Below, piece after piece: positions 8,435 through 17,210 of a stretch of DNA of 64,000 nt. A model generated the notes under the pieces. It had not been told where the DNA came from. It worked only from the letters and a program-made list of their open reading frames with translations, and made no database searches. The position numbers and the translations under genes are program-made. Origin of the DNA: Nitrospira sp. (lineage in GTDB: Bacteria; Nitrospirota; Nitrospiria; Nitrospirales; UBA8639); NCBI GenBank assembly GCA_024760505.1, contig CP058931.1, forward strand, positions 1,436,001-1,500,000. The letters run 5' to 3'. The stretch's first letter is position 1. Each line of letters opens with the position of its first letter.

Positions 8435-9055
8435 CTAGGCCGTAATGACCGGTAGGATCGCCTGGAAGGTTTTCAGACCTTCCTCAACGATGGTGCCTGT
8501 TTTGACTGCCGGATCATTCATTGGAAGAAACCTGGCAATTTTAAAGTATGTACGATGGTCGAGTGTTGCAGCGATTTCTGATCGTCGACCGTGTGTAATC
8601 GGAAGTGTCAACCCAGGTCCCATTTTCCACTCCCAGAGAGATGGGCTGAGACACAGGCAGAGATGATGGTCTGCCACCTCCGAGTATCGATTAAATAAAT
8701 TGCGTCGATACTGCTTCACAAGCGGGCCCTCAACTATCAGAGCGAAGACCATGTGGTGTCCCCACCAGATGAGGGAACGGAACGCGAATTTGTTCTCACG
8801 CGTATAAAATCTTGGGAAATCGACATATTGGTAGGGGAAATTTTCCAGATGTTCGCCTTTGACAAATTGACTGACTTGTGGGTCGAACCCTTCAGGAGCC
8901 AAAAGGTGATGTAAGCCGATTTCTGCCTTGAGCCGGTCATGGAGGTGTTCCAGGACCTGTTTGATTTTGACCGAAATTTCGGCTTTCTTCCGAAAAAAAT
9001 CCTGATCGGCCAAGAGGGCCAATTCATCAGGAGTGAAGAAAGGACTGGTAGCCAT
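8435..9055 (-). CDS. conserved protein of unknown function, possibly distant DUF1054 (YktB-like)
   Basis: A 206-residue soluble protein without signal peptide or membrane span. I do not firmly recognise it. Its plan loosely follows DUF1054/YktB: an N-terminal FFTPDELALL segment, a central pair of strands FRSLIWWGHHMVFALIVEGP followed by YRRNLFNRY, and a C-terminal FKIARFLPMNDPAV then a helix EEGLKTFQAILPV. The similarity is by eye and weak. It is convergent with the DUF2726 gene and divergent from xthA, so it is a single-gene unit. Confidence 0.6.
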   Translation of the reverse strand: MATSPFFTPDELALLADQDFFRKKAEISVKIKQVLEHLHDRLKAEIGLHHLLAPEGFDPQVSQFVKGEHLENFPYQYVDFPRFYTRENKFAFRSLIWWGHHMVFALIVEGPLVKQYRRNLFNRYSEVADHHLCLCLSPSLWEWKMGPGLTLPITHGRRSEIAATLDHRTYFKIARFLPMNDPAVKTGTIVEEGLKTFQAILPVITA

Positions 9056-9163
9056 AAGTTCATGTCCCTCACATACCCAAGGATCGGTTGTGGAGAAGTA
9101 TCTGCCTTTGTTCTTTTTGGGGAATGTCTGCAGCGTGAGTGGTGAATAGGAGTTTCAAAAAGA

Positions 9164-9940
9164 ATGAAAATTGCGACCTACAATGTCAATTCAATTCGAA
9201 AGCGGATCGGTATTCTTCACAAGTGGTTACGGCAACACAATCCCGATGTGATGTGCCTTCAAGAGACTAAAGTACAGGATCATGAGTTTCCCCTTCAAGC
9301 ATTTTCTGACTTACCCTATGTCATCAACTTTTGTGGTGAGAAATCCTACAACGGCGTCGCCATATTTAGCCGGGCATCTCCGGAAACGGTGGCATTTGGT
9401 TTTGAGGACGGGGAACTACCAGAGGATCCCACTCGCCTGGTTCGAGTTGTGGTCAATGGCATCATGATTATTAATACCTACGTTCCACAGGGATTTGCGA
9501 TTGATTCGCCGAAGTATACCTACAAATTAAGGTGGTTTCAGCGATTGAGGCGGTATTTCTCGCGTGTGGTCTCACCAGGACAATCCGTGATTTGGTGTGG
9601 AGATATGAATGTGGCCCCTGAACCGGTTGACGTACATAGCCCCGAAAAGCACCTTAAACATGTGTGTTTCCATGAAGAAGTGCGTCGGGCCTATCAGGAG
9701 ACGGTGTCCTGGGGATTCGTGGATGTGTTTCGGCATCATTTTCCGCGCCGTCAGCAATTTACGTTTTGGGATTATCGACGTCCAGGTGCTTTAGAAGCTA
9801 ACCGTGGGTGGCGAATAGACCACATTCTGGTTACCCCGCCGCTTCTTCCCTATTCTCACACGGTGAAGGTGGATGTTCAGCCTCGTCGTGCGGAAAGCCC
9901 GTCGGACCATACCGTCCTGTGCGCCGAATTCTCACTGTGA
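9164..9940 (+). CDS. xthA: exodeoxyribonuclease III / AP endonuclease
   Basis: A 258-residue exonuclease III family enzyme for base excision repair (AP-site cleavage, 3' trimming). Conserved elements: MKIATYNVNSIRKR (metal Asn), CLQETKVQDHEFP (metal Glu), NTYVPQG (catalytic Tyr), WCGDMNVAPEPVDVHSP (Asp/Asn pair), GWRIDHILVT and the final catalytic SPSDHTV. All active-site residues of the family are present. The long FTFWDYRRPGALEANRGWRIDH block is typical of the ExoA/XthA branch. Confidence 0.95.
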   Translation: MKIATYNVNSIRKRIGILHKWLRQHNPDVMCLQETKVQDHEFPLQAFSDLPYVINFCGEKSYNGVAIFSRASPETVAFGFEDGELPEDPTRLVRVVVNGIMIINTYVPQGFAIDSPKYTYKLRWFQRLRRYFSRVVSPGQSVIWCGDMNVAPEPVDVHSPEKHLKHVCFHEEVRRAYQETVSWGFVDVFRHHFPRRQQFTFWDYRRPGALEANRGWRIDHILVTPPLLPYSHTVKVDVQPRRAESPSDHTVLCAEFSL

Positions 9941-10091
9941 GGGAAAAGGGCGGCTCCTGCAGAGCCGATTGTGGTAACGGAGGGGTAATCCTACTGCATA
10001 AAAAGATGTTCGAATGTGGTCTTGTCAGGTCGCTAAAGATTCGAGAAAGAGAAGCAATTATTTACCAGAATGGTTTACCCAATCCACGACC

Positions 10092-10682
10092 CTATTTTGA
10101 TTTTTTCCGACGGGGCTTTGGATCGTCAGTGATGTTTTCAAGTGGAATAAAGACTGCACATGCGACCACGGTCGTCCAGAGATTCGGTTTTCCGATAGCA
10201 GATTGAGTGATGTTCTGGGTTCGAACAATATCCTTTCCCATTTTGAATACCTGCTCACGTTCTTTCCATGCAACATTTGGGTCGAATTTGATGCCAAGTG
10301 TGGTTGCGAGCATTTGGGCCGCAAGGTCCTCGGTATATTCTCCCGCCTCTTCGTCCGTTTCTCCATAGGCATGATGTTCCGACAAGTAGCCATAATTAAC
10401 TTTCCTGCCGGAGGGAATGGCCACGCCGATTGAGGCAGAAATTAAGCGATTCCGCTCGTTCGTTTCCGATCTGGCCATGACGCAAAAGGTAATTTCGCCT
10501 GGATTCAGTAACTTTTCGCCGCGTTTTCTCGAGATGATTTTACAATCTGGAGGAAGAATGGAGGAGACGGTCACTAGGTTGCAATACGCAATTCCCGCGC
10601 TCCGGAGGGCTTCTTCGAAAGATGCCAGTTTTTCCTTGTGGACGCCCACACCTCTGGTGAGAAACATTTGCGTTGGGACCAT
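10092..10682 (-). CDS. pdaD: pyruvoyl-dependent arginine decarboxylase
   Basis: A 196-residue PvlArgDC proenzyme that decarboxylates arginine to agmatine, the first step of a polyamine route. The self-cleavage Ser that becomes the pyruvoyl group lies in LVTVSSILPPDCK near residue 41, matching the family motif. Other family blocks are GVGVHKEKLASFEEAL, ISASIGVAIP and GYLSEHHAYGETDEEAG. AAGGAG sits 7 bases before the ATG at 10682. The C-terminal tail (DPKPRRKKSK) is basic. A deoxyhypusine-synthase-like gene lies 2.9 kb away on the same strand, suggesting linked polyamine metabolism. Confidence 0.92.
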   Translation of the reverse strand: MVPTQMFLTRGVGVHKEKLASFEEALRSAGIAYCNLVTVSSILPPDCKIISRKRGEKLLNPGEITFCVMARSETNERNRLISASIGVAIPSGRKVNYGYLSEHHAYGETDEEAGEYTEDLAAQMLATTLGIKFDPNVAWKEREQVFKMGKDIVRTQNITQSAIGKPNLWTTVVACAVFIPLENITDDPKPRRKKSK

Positions 10683-10911
10683 CGCGACTCCTTCGTCAAT
10701 CAGTTAGTGGTGGATTGGGATAGGCAGGAGATGACCAGGTGATCGTCGAATCTGATTCACAACCTCGCTCTCCAATCTGTTTGCGCAAACTCTATATGGG
10801 AAAGCCTGGACGATTCGGACGGTCACGGGAAAGAACAACCTTGCCACGTACGCCGGTATTTTTACCAAGAGTGGTTGGCAAGGTGCAAGATCGTAAGGAC
10901 TGAACGTTCAA

Positions 10912-10940
10912 GAAAAAATAAGGAGGCCTCAAGAAGGCCT
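10912..10940 (-). terminator. Rho-independent terminator after the aldehyde dehydrogenase gene
   Basis: On the minus strand the palindromic hexamer AGGCCT occurs twice around a 5-base spacer, then TCC and TTATTTTTTCT. The aldehyde dehydrogenase stop codon lies at the hairpin itself (10929-10931), so the stem is partly coding. Confidence 0.65.
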
Positions 10941-12362
10941 TTTGACCAGCAACAATTTAGGCTCGGTCAGTTCCTGAATAGCATACCGTACTCCTTCTCG
11001 CCCTAATCCTGACTGTTTGATTCCTCCATAAGGCATGTGATCGGCCCGAAAAGTCGGAATTTCATTCACCAGGAGTGCGCCGACTTCCAACCGTGAGTAT
11101 GCTTGATACATGGTGTCGATGTTGCTGGTGAAAATTCCTGTTTGGAGTCCGAAATCAGAATCATTATGGAGGGCAAACGCTTCTTCAAGGTCTGCATAGG
11201 GTGTGACGGTCACCACCGGCCCGAAAATTTCTTCACAACAGACCTTCATGTTGTTGTTGACGTGAGTCAGGACGGCAGGCTCGATGAATGAATCCTTTCG
11301 TGTCCCGCCGGTCATGACCGTTGCTCCATGCGAAACGGCTTCTTGGATCCATGTCTCGACTCGGCGGGCAGCTTGTTCGTTAATGAGGGGACCGACGACG
11401 GTGTTCTCGAGGGAGGGATCGCCCATGGGCAAAGAGCGAACTCGCTCGACAAAGGTCTTGAGGAAGTCGTCGTACCGCGATTCATGGACGAAGATTCGTT
11501 GCACAGAGATACAGGTTTGTCCGGCATAGCCGTACCCTCCCGCCACGCAACGGTCTATGGCCACATCAAGATTGGCATCCGGTTCTATGATGACCCCGGC
11601 ATTCCCTCCCAGTTCGAGCAGAACCCGTTTGTATCCGGCCTTTCCTTTCAGCATCCACCCAATCGTCATAGAGCCGGTAAAGCTCAAGGCCTGGAAATTG
11701 GGATGAACCACCATCTGTTCTGCCAGGGTATTGGAACACGGGATAATCGTCAGCATTTCCGGAGGCAGTTCTGTCGTCAAAAAGACTTCACCCAACATGA
11801 GCGATGTTAACGGGGTTTGCGGGGCTGGTTTCAATACCATCGGATTTCCCGCTGCCAGGCAAGGGGCCACTTTGTGGGCCACCAAGTTTAGGGGGAAATT
11901 AAATGGGGTAATGCCAAGAACCGACCCGATCGGAAAGCGTTGGACAGATCCCGAGTACGCCTCCCCTCCTGGGGTGAGGTCCATCGGAATGATTTCTCCA
12001 GGGATGCGTGTGCTTTCCTCTGCGGCCAAACGAAAGGTCTGAATGGCCCGATCGACTTCACGGCGTGCATCGGTAATCGGTTTCCCGGCCTCCTGACAAA
12101 TTGTGGACGCAAACATTTCCCGTCTGGTGGATAGTCCTGCCGCGATCTGCAGGAGCGCCTTTGCTCTAGCATGTGCCGGTATCCCGGCACATTCGTGCGA
12201 GACTCGTTTGGCAGAGTTGGTGACCTGGTGGATATGCTCAGGCTCTGCCTGGCAGACCATGGCCACTACGTCATTGGAATAGGGGTTACGTACCGGCTCC
12301 GCAGAGGAAGTCTGGACCCATTGGCCGCCTATAAGGATTGGCTTTGCCGTGGCCACAGTCAT
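10929..12362 (-). CDS. NAD(P)-dependent aldehyde dehydrogenase
   Basis: A 477-residue ALDH superfamily enzyme that oxidises an aldehyde to the acid. Cofactor-binding FPLNLVAHKVAPCLAAGNPMV, the Rossmann SFTGSMTIGW, catalytic Glu in LELGGNAGVI and nucleophile Cys in GYAGQTCISVQR are all present; the C-terminal EEIFGPVVTVTPY and MPYGGIKQSGLGREG are standard. Substrate cannot be read from sequence; the GYAGQTCISVQR form resembles the lactaldehyde/GapN-like branch. It follows a small zinc-ribbon gene by 32 bp and probably shares its transcript. Confidence 0.88.
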   Translation of the reverse strand: MTVATAKPILIGGQWVQTSSAEPVRNPYSNDVVAMVCQAEPEHIHQVTNSAKRVSHECAGIPAHARAKALLQIAAGLSTRREMFASTICQEAGKPITDARREVDRAIQTFRLAAEESTRIPGEIIPMDLTPGGEAYSGSVQRFPIGSVLGITPFNFPLNLVAHKVAPCLAAGNPMVLKPAPQTPLTSLMLGEVFLTTELPPEMLTIIPCSNTLAEQMVVHPNFQALSFTGSMTIGWMLKGKAGYKRVLLELGGNAGVIIEPDANLDVAIDRCVAGGYGYAGQTCISVQRIFVHESRYDDFLKTFVERVRSLPMGDPSLENTVVGPLINEQAARRVETWIQEAVSHGATVMTGGTRKDSFIEPAVLTHVNNNMKVCCEEIFGPVVTVTPYADLEEAFALHNDSDFGLQTGIFTSNIDTMYQAYSRLEVGALLVNEIPTFRADHMPYGGIKQSGLGREGVRYAIQELTEPKLLLVKRPS

Positions 12363-12394
12363 GAAAAGCTGAAAACCTCGTGCAATAGCGGTGG

Positions 12395-12655
12395 TTAGAT
12401 TGATGAAGCTGGCTGGTCAGAACCGGGATGGGATGAAGAAGGTAACCGCTCAGCTTTCTGAATGAGATTCTCCGTTCCCCATTCCCTGATTGCATCCAAA
12501 CTAAACGGTTCGAATGCGGCGATGGCTCCACAACCCGGACATCCGTCGACCGGCATCTTGGCTTTGAAAACTTCATCAAAACAGGTCAAGCACACAAACA
12601 AATCAGGTTCACCTTGCGCGCATTCAACAGGCCAGAAGGATTGGGATTCAGTCAT
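12395..12655 (-). CDS. small zinc-ribbon protein
   Basis: An 86-residue protein with two Cys pairs, LFVCLTCFDE and DGCPGCGAIAAF, likely one zinc site. The rest is hydrophilic, with an amphipathic stretch SLDAIREWGTENLIQKAERL and a disordered Ser/Pro tail. I do not recognise a family. It is directly upstream of the aldehyde dehydrogenase gene (32 bp) and is probably co-transcribed. Confidence 0.55.
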   Translation of the reverse strand: MTESQSFWPVECAQGEPDLFVCLTCFDEVFKAKMPVDGCPGCGAIAAFEPFSLDAIREWGTENLIQKAERLPSSSHPGSDQPASSI

Positions 12656-12772
12656 GACTCAAAACCATTCTGTGGGTAAAAACATGAATTTCAGCATTGC
12701 CACTGCAAATGTACACCTAATCACGCTGTCAGATCAATGAGGAATTGCGTGGAGAGCGAATGCATGAAGGAT

Positions 12773-13474
12773 TTATGCTCCTTTGATGTGAGTAGAGGAC
12801 AGTACTGGCAAAGACAGTGAAGAAGTCGAGCCTCCATGAAGCTTGAGCAATTTATCAATTTCTTCCTTGAACGTCTCATAGGGAAAGGCGCCGGGGATTA
12901 AAATAAGATGAACATCTTCTGGCAGGGTTGTCGGAAAGAGTACGAATGCCGGCGTGCCCCGAATTCCCAGGGAACCCGCATCCTGTAAATCTTTCTCAAT
13001 ATCTTTCATGTAGCGATGGGAAGCCAAGCATTCTGAAAATTGTTCTCCGTGGAGGTTGAGTTCCTTGGCATATTGTTTGAGATTATCCGGAGCCAACTGG
13101 CCTCCACTGTTAAAGAGCCGATCATGCATGGGCCAGTAGGCGTTTTGCTCTCCAGCGCATCGAGCGGCATCGGCTGCTCGAAGGGGACTGCCCATGCCTC
13201 TCGGGAAATCCCGATAGACAAAACGCACTTTTCCCGTCTCAATGTACTCCGAAAGCAACTTAGGAAAGGTCTCATGAAAAAACTTTTCGCAAAAGCCGCA
13301 CGTGAAGTCCGAGTATTCCAACAGGGTGATGGGAGCCTTGGGATCCCCTCGCACCACATCATCGTCCTGGATCAAAAAGTCAGGAGTTTTTCCATGAATC
13401 GTGGGACTCATGAGCAGGGTCCCAAGAAGGATGGCGAGCAATACGGTCGATTTGAGAGATCGGGCAATGTTCAT
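12773..13474 (-). CDS. periplasmic DsbA-like thiol oxidoreductase
   Basis: A thioredoxin-fold protein of about 233 residues with an N-terminal signal peptide (SLKSTVLLAILLGTLLMSPTIHG). The redox site is DFTCGFCEKFF, a CxxC with GF between the cysteines, near residue 58. The cis-Pro is in IRGTPAFVLFP. The inserted helical domain (RAADAARCAGEQNAYWPMHDRLF) is typical of the DsbA_2/BdbD-like group. It may form or isomerise disulfides of exported proteins. The frame opens with GTG 13480, but GGAG sits just before ATG 13474. Downstream of the deoxyhypusine-synthase-like gene on the same strand. Confidence 0.85.
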   Translation of the reverse strand: MNIARSLKSTVLLAILLGTLLMSPTIHGKTPDFLIQDDDVVRGDPKAPITLLEYSDFTCGFCEKFFHETFPKLLSEYIETGKVRFVYRDFPRGMGSPLRAADAARCAGEQNAYWPMHDRLFNSGGQLAPDNLKQYAKELNLHGEQFSECLASHRYMKDIEKDLQDAGSLGIRGTPAFVLFPTTLPEDVHLILIPGAFPYETFKEEIDKLLKLHGGSTSSLSLPVLSSTHIKGA

Positions 13475-13561
13475 CATCACTCCATGGCTATGGGCTATTA
13501 TTGTGACATTCCTGGCGGACCGTGTCGAGAGAAGAAGAGTGGTCGTGCCCAGGGGTTGAAT

Positions 13562-14656
13562 TTATCGGCGACGGGCTTTTTCCAGGAGCCCCATCATGAG
13601 AAGAGGCCAAACCACTGTGGCATCACTCAAGACTTCAGCAAACATTCCCCCCTCTTTTCGAGGCACAAATTTTCCCCATGATACACCCTCCTCATACGTG
13701 CATCCGCTGAGACCACCCCAGTAGTCAGGCTCCGGGCAGATTCGGACACCGTACTGATACCGCGGAGGGGTTAATTGTGTACCCATCCGAAGGTTGAGAA
13801 TATCGATATAGGGTGGCGTTTGTTGTGCCCAATTACGAGGAACTCCGCCTCCGATAGTGAAAATTCCCAATCGTTTGGCAGACAACAGTTTTTCCGTATA
13901 ACTATTAAGATCTAAGAACGGATTAAATGCCGGACGAGATTGCTGCAAGACCTGCCAGGTTTCCTGATCGGAGAGATCGGGGGATGGAGGTGCGCCTTGA
14001 GATTGTCGTCTCTCCTTCATGGCCCAAATGGAGACATCCAGCCCCATTTCAGAATCGGTAAATGCAGGAATATAGACCGGGACGCCCTGCTCATAGGCGC
14101 TTTTCAAAATCCCTGGTCCTTCGTAATGGTCGTGGAGAGTTTTCCCTATTTCGCGAGTCAGAATTTCCGAGGAGATGGGTGTGTCAGGGGTCATTCGCTT
14201 TAAGGTTTGGCTGACGACCCGTTCGACGTGGTTGAGATTGGATTCCATCTCCAGCGTGTCGTACACACGGTTATAGCCCTTTTCGTAAAGCTCGGTATCT
14301 GTCATGGATGGGTGATATTTATAGTGTGTTTTGCCTACGGCTTCACTCAAGCCATGGGCAATCAAAGCCCCAGTAGAGACCACGGCCTGCACCATGTTTC
14401 GGTCGATCATACTGCAGATAATCTTTCCCATTTTCGCGATGGTCATGGCCCCAGACAAGGTTAAGATCACCGTACAATCGGGATCTTCGACCATTTTGTT
14501 CAAAATCTCAAAGGCATCGCCCAGACGTCGCCCGCCAAAGGCGGTCTTTTTCATGGCCGAGAGAAGGTCGGAAAAAGATTCAATCGTTTCCGGATCCAGA
14601 GCCTCCAGGGCTTCCAGGCCGTCGCTTTCGCCATCGTGAAAAGTTCTCGTAGTCAT
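13562..14656 (-). CDS. deoxyhypusine synthase-like protein
   Basis: A 364-residue member of the deoxyhypusine synthase (DHS) family. Family marks include LTLSGAMTIAKMG, VSTGALIAHGL, PVYIPAFTDSEMGLD and GGGVPRNW. The C-terminal EEGVSWGKF retains the Lys that in eukaryotic DHS forms the enzyme-imine intermediate with the butylamine group of spermidine. Bacteria lack eIF5A, the DHS target, so bacterial members are thought to use other acceptors such as putrescine (homospermidine-type products); that is family knowledge and the substrate here is inference. ATG 14656 has AAGGA 6 bases upstream. Linked with pdaD on the same strand. Confidence 0.88.
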   Translation of the reverse strand: MTTRTFHDGESDGLEALEALDPETIESFSDLLSAMKKTAFGGRRLGDAFEILNKMVEDPDCTVILTLSGAMTIAKMGKIICSMIDRNMVQAVVSTGALIAHGLSEAVGKTHYKYHPSMTDTELYEKGYNRVYDTLEMESNLNHVERVVSQTLKRMTPDTPISSEILTREIGKTLHDHYEGPGILKSAYEQGVPVYIPAFTDSEMGLDVSIWAMKERRQSQGAPPSPDLSDQETWQVLQQSRPAFNPFLDLNSYTEKLLSAKRLGIFTIGGGVPRNWAQQTPPYIDILNLRMGTQLTPPRYQYGVRICPEPDYWGGLSGCTYEEGVSWGKFVPRKEGGMFAEVLSDATVVWPLLMMGLLEKARRR

Positions 14657-14774
14657 CACAGATCCTTACGGCATAGATGAAAAAAGTAACCAGACGGGAG
14701 TACGAGGAGTCTGATTCTAACGGGAGCGGGTGCAAACAACTAGGAAGGGGCGAACATCAGCTCCTAATAGCGAT

Positions 14775-14852
14775 TGGTGATCCCAACGGGATTTGAACCC
14801 GTGTCTGCACCTTGAGAGGGTGCCGTCCTAGACCAGCCTAGACGATGGGACC
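14775..14852 (-). tRNA. tRNA-Glu (CTC anticodon)
   Basis: Cloverleaf on the minus strand. The acceptor GGTCCCA pairs with TGGGATC (one G-T wobble), discriminator A, CCA encoded. The anticodon arm is GCACC-CTCTCAA-GGTGC with anticodon CTC, reading GAG. The T arm is CGGGTTCAAATCCCG. It is a single gene between the deoxyhypusine-synthase-like gene and the cupredoxin gene; nothing else is recognisable in 14853-15033. Confidence 0.95.
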
Positions 14853-15033
14853 AGTCTGTGTCTGTTTATCAATTGAAATTCGTACTCTCTGCCCTTATCA
14901 GGCATGTCAGAAATGTACCATTAGGGACTTATGGCATGCAACGAAAAAAGGGCGGATGACAGGGATCACAGACCCACAATCACCTGTGTTGACAAGGGAG
15001 GAAAGCCCCAACAACAAAAATATGTCTTTTGAA

Positions 15034-15438
15034 TCAGATATCAGAGGACGGGGAGTGCGGAGTATGGATAGTTAACAGGCCCCGCATGAAGGGGTGAAGT
15101 CCACAATGGTAAGGGTACTGCCCGGGGGCTAACCGGGTTAAGACAAACTGATGATCGGGACGAATGACGCCTGAGTCAAATGAGCACTGGGAGCGGGACT
15201 GACAGTCGTCTGCCACGATGGAATGGGCTTCTCGAGTTTGATTGTTCCACGTGAGGGTTGTACTCAGGCGGATCACCAGGTGGTTCGGAGAAAAAAATGG
15301 CGGTTCAGCTTGGATGGCAATCTGCGGAGAAGAGGCCCACAGAATTGGTTGCGTGGAAACAGGGGATAGGAGAAAAGCCAAGAAACAGAGCAGTTGGCTT
15401 ATTTGAAGGAATGTTCTGGATGAACAAGGTGGTGTCAT
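15034..15438 (-). CDS. cupredoxin-like copper protein
   Basis: About 134 residues, with an N-terminal hydrophobic export signal (ISQLLCFLAFLLSPVSTQPILWA). The domain is plastocyanin/amicyanin-like: WNNQTREAHSIVADD gives the first copper His, and PGQYPYHCGLHPFMRG gives the Cys, second His and Met ligands of a type 1 copper site. A small periplasmic electron carrier is likely. An in-frame GTG at 15495 overlaps the degP stop as TAGTG, but ATG 15438 places the signal peptide at the N terminus. It lies directly downstream of degP and is likely co-transcribed. Confidence 0.85.
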   Translation of the reverse strand: MTPPCSSRTFLQISQLLCFLAFLLSPVSTQPILWASSPQIAIQAEPPFFSPNHLVIRLSTTLTWNNQTREAHSIVADDCQSRSQCSFDSGVIRPDHQFVLTRLAPGQYPYHCGLHPFMRGLLTIHTPHSPSSDI

Positions 15439-15494
15439 GGTTGGTCGGCTCTCAAGGTGTAAGGTCTGGCGAGGGAGAGGTTCTGGTCCAATCA

Positions 15495-17051
15495 CTAGGG
15501 TTTGATGGTCAGGAAAATGGCGCCCTTTCCTCGCTGCAAGAGCACTAAGACGGAGGCTCCAGCATCCAGTCGCTTCACAAGCTGTTCGAAATCCTTCACG
15601 GATCCAATGGGAGAGCGATTCAGTTCCAGTATTACATCACCCGGTTGAACGCCTGCCCGTTCAGCCGGAGAGTTCGGTGAGATTTGGGTCACGACCACCC
15701 CCTGGCCATCGCGTGTTTGTCCGGGTTGGACGGGTTCCACTGAAAGCCCGGAGAGAGCGTGGTTACCTGAGACCGAACTAGGAGCCATTTCCGTCAATGC
15801 AGCAGTATCTTTAGGCATTTCAGTGATGGAAACCGAAAGATTGACAATTTTGCCGTTTCGCCACACCGCAAGAGGAATCGAACTCTTCGGTGTCGTCTCA
15901 GCCACAAGCGTGCGCAAATGGTTCGGATCCTTCACAGTGACACCATTGTAGGTGCGGATAATATCGCCACGTTTTAAACCGGCCTGCCCCGCCGGGCTTT
16001 CGCTAAAGACATCTCCCACCAACGCCCCCTGGGTATCCGGCACCTCAAATTGGGTCGCGAGGTCCGGCGACAATTCCTGAATCGATACGCCCAGCCACCC
16101 ACGAATGACTTTGCCGTGCCCAATCAGGCTTTGCATCACGCTTTTGACCATTTGGCTGGGGATGGCAAAGCCAATGCCCATATAGCCACCCGTTCGGGAG
16201 AAGATGGCGGTATTAATGCCGATGAGTTGACCTTGTAGATTGACGAGAGCGCCGCCGGAATTGCCTGGATTAATGGCGGCATCGGTTTGAATGAAATTTT
16301 CATAATCGACAATGCCAACATTGGCACGGCCCACAGCGCTGATAATCCCCATCGTGACCGTTTGGTTCAATCCAAAGGGGTTGCCGACCGCCAGCACCAA
16401 TTCTCCAACTTCCAGTGTCGTAGAATTTCCCCAGGGTAGGGTGGATAATCCGGTGGCTTCAATCTTGATTACCGCTAGATCGGTTTTGGGATCCGTGCCA
16501 ATAAGTGTCGCCGGAAGTTTCCGTTTATCTCCCAGGAGAACCATCAAGTCATCGGCCTGTTCTACCACGTGGTTATTGGTGACGATATATCCGTCATCGC
16601 TGACAATCACTCCTGAACCTAACCCTTGCTCCTGCCGCTCGCGGGGTTGTTTAAACCGCCGTTCAAATTCCTCTCCAAAAAACCTCCGGAAAAATGGATC
16701 TTCAAGCAGGGGATTTGTGCCGGGAGCTTGGACTGTGCGTTTAGTTGCGGAAATATTCACGACCGAGGCCATGGCCTCCTTGGCGATTTTGACAAAGGTT
16801 TCGTTGGAAGCCAGAAGGGGGGTCGAGACGTTAACCACGGTCGGCGAGTCAGCTGCATGGACGACCGGTACGGGCAGCTCGGTCTCCATGGGGGCTGCAG
16901 TGATGGCAGGGGCAGTCTCGGGAGGGGGGGAGGATGGTGCCTGAGAGCATTGAATAAGGGTGAATCCCAGGAGGCTCACCGCGATCGCAACCCTCCAGAA
17001 ATAATGTCTGTTTTTTAAAGAGGATGTTCGCAATGGATATCGTCTCCTCAT
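15495..17051 (-). CDS. degP: DegP/HtrA-type serine protease with two PDZ domains
   Basis: A 518-residue periplasmic protease/chaperone. The catalytic triad is His in TNNHVVEQ, Asp in KTDLAVIKI and Ser in NPGNSGGALVN. PDZ1 spans about residues 300-390 (GWLGVSIQEL...AGLKRGDII) and PDZ2 about 425-515 (AGVQPGDVILELNRSPI). The N terminus has a basic region, a hydrophobic stretch (VAIAVSLLGFTLIQC) and a Cys-Ser, which resembles a lipobox except for Gln at -1, so lipidation is uncertain. A Pro/Ala-rich linker follows. The sequence GAGGAG overlaps the start codon region. A cupredoxin gene follows. Confidence 0.94.
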   Translation of the reverse strand: MRRRYPLRTSSLKNRHYFWRVAIAVSLLGFTLIQCSQAPSSPPPETAPAITAAPMETELPVPVVHAADSPTVVNVSTPLLASNETFVKIAKEAMASVVNISATKRTVQAPGTNPLLEDPFFRRFFGEEFERRFKQPRERQEQGLGSGVIVSDDGYIVTNNHVVEQADDLMVLLGDKRKLPATLIGTDPKTDLAVIKIEATGLSTLPWGNSTTLEVGELVLAVGNPFGLNQTVTMGIISAVGRANVGIVDYENFIQTDAAINPGNSGGALVNLQGQLIGINTAIFSRTGGYMGIGFAIPSQMVKSVMQSLIGHGKVIRGWLGVSIQELSPDLATQFEVPDTQGALVGDVFSESPAGQAGLKRGDIIRTYNGVTVKDPNHLRTLVAETTPKSSIPLAVWRNGKIVNLSVSITEMPKDTAALTEMAPSSVSGNHALSGLSVEPVQPGQTRDGQGVVVTQISPNSPAERAGVQPGDVILELNRSPIGSVKDFEQLVKRLDAGASVLVLLQRGKGAIFLTIKP

Positions 17052-17210
17052 GCAGGCTACCTTTTTCTATCGGTTAGGGGAGTCCGTTTATCAGACCCCT
17101 GATTTCTTGATCCTTATGCATGTTCCCTATTTTATCAACTTTGAATGTAAGGGCGGTAGCAGACAACGGCAAACAATCCTCCGTTAATTTTACCAGAGAA
17201 GACGCATGAC

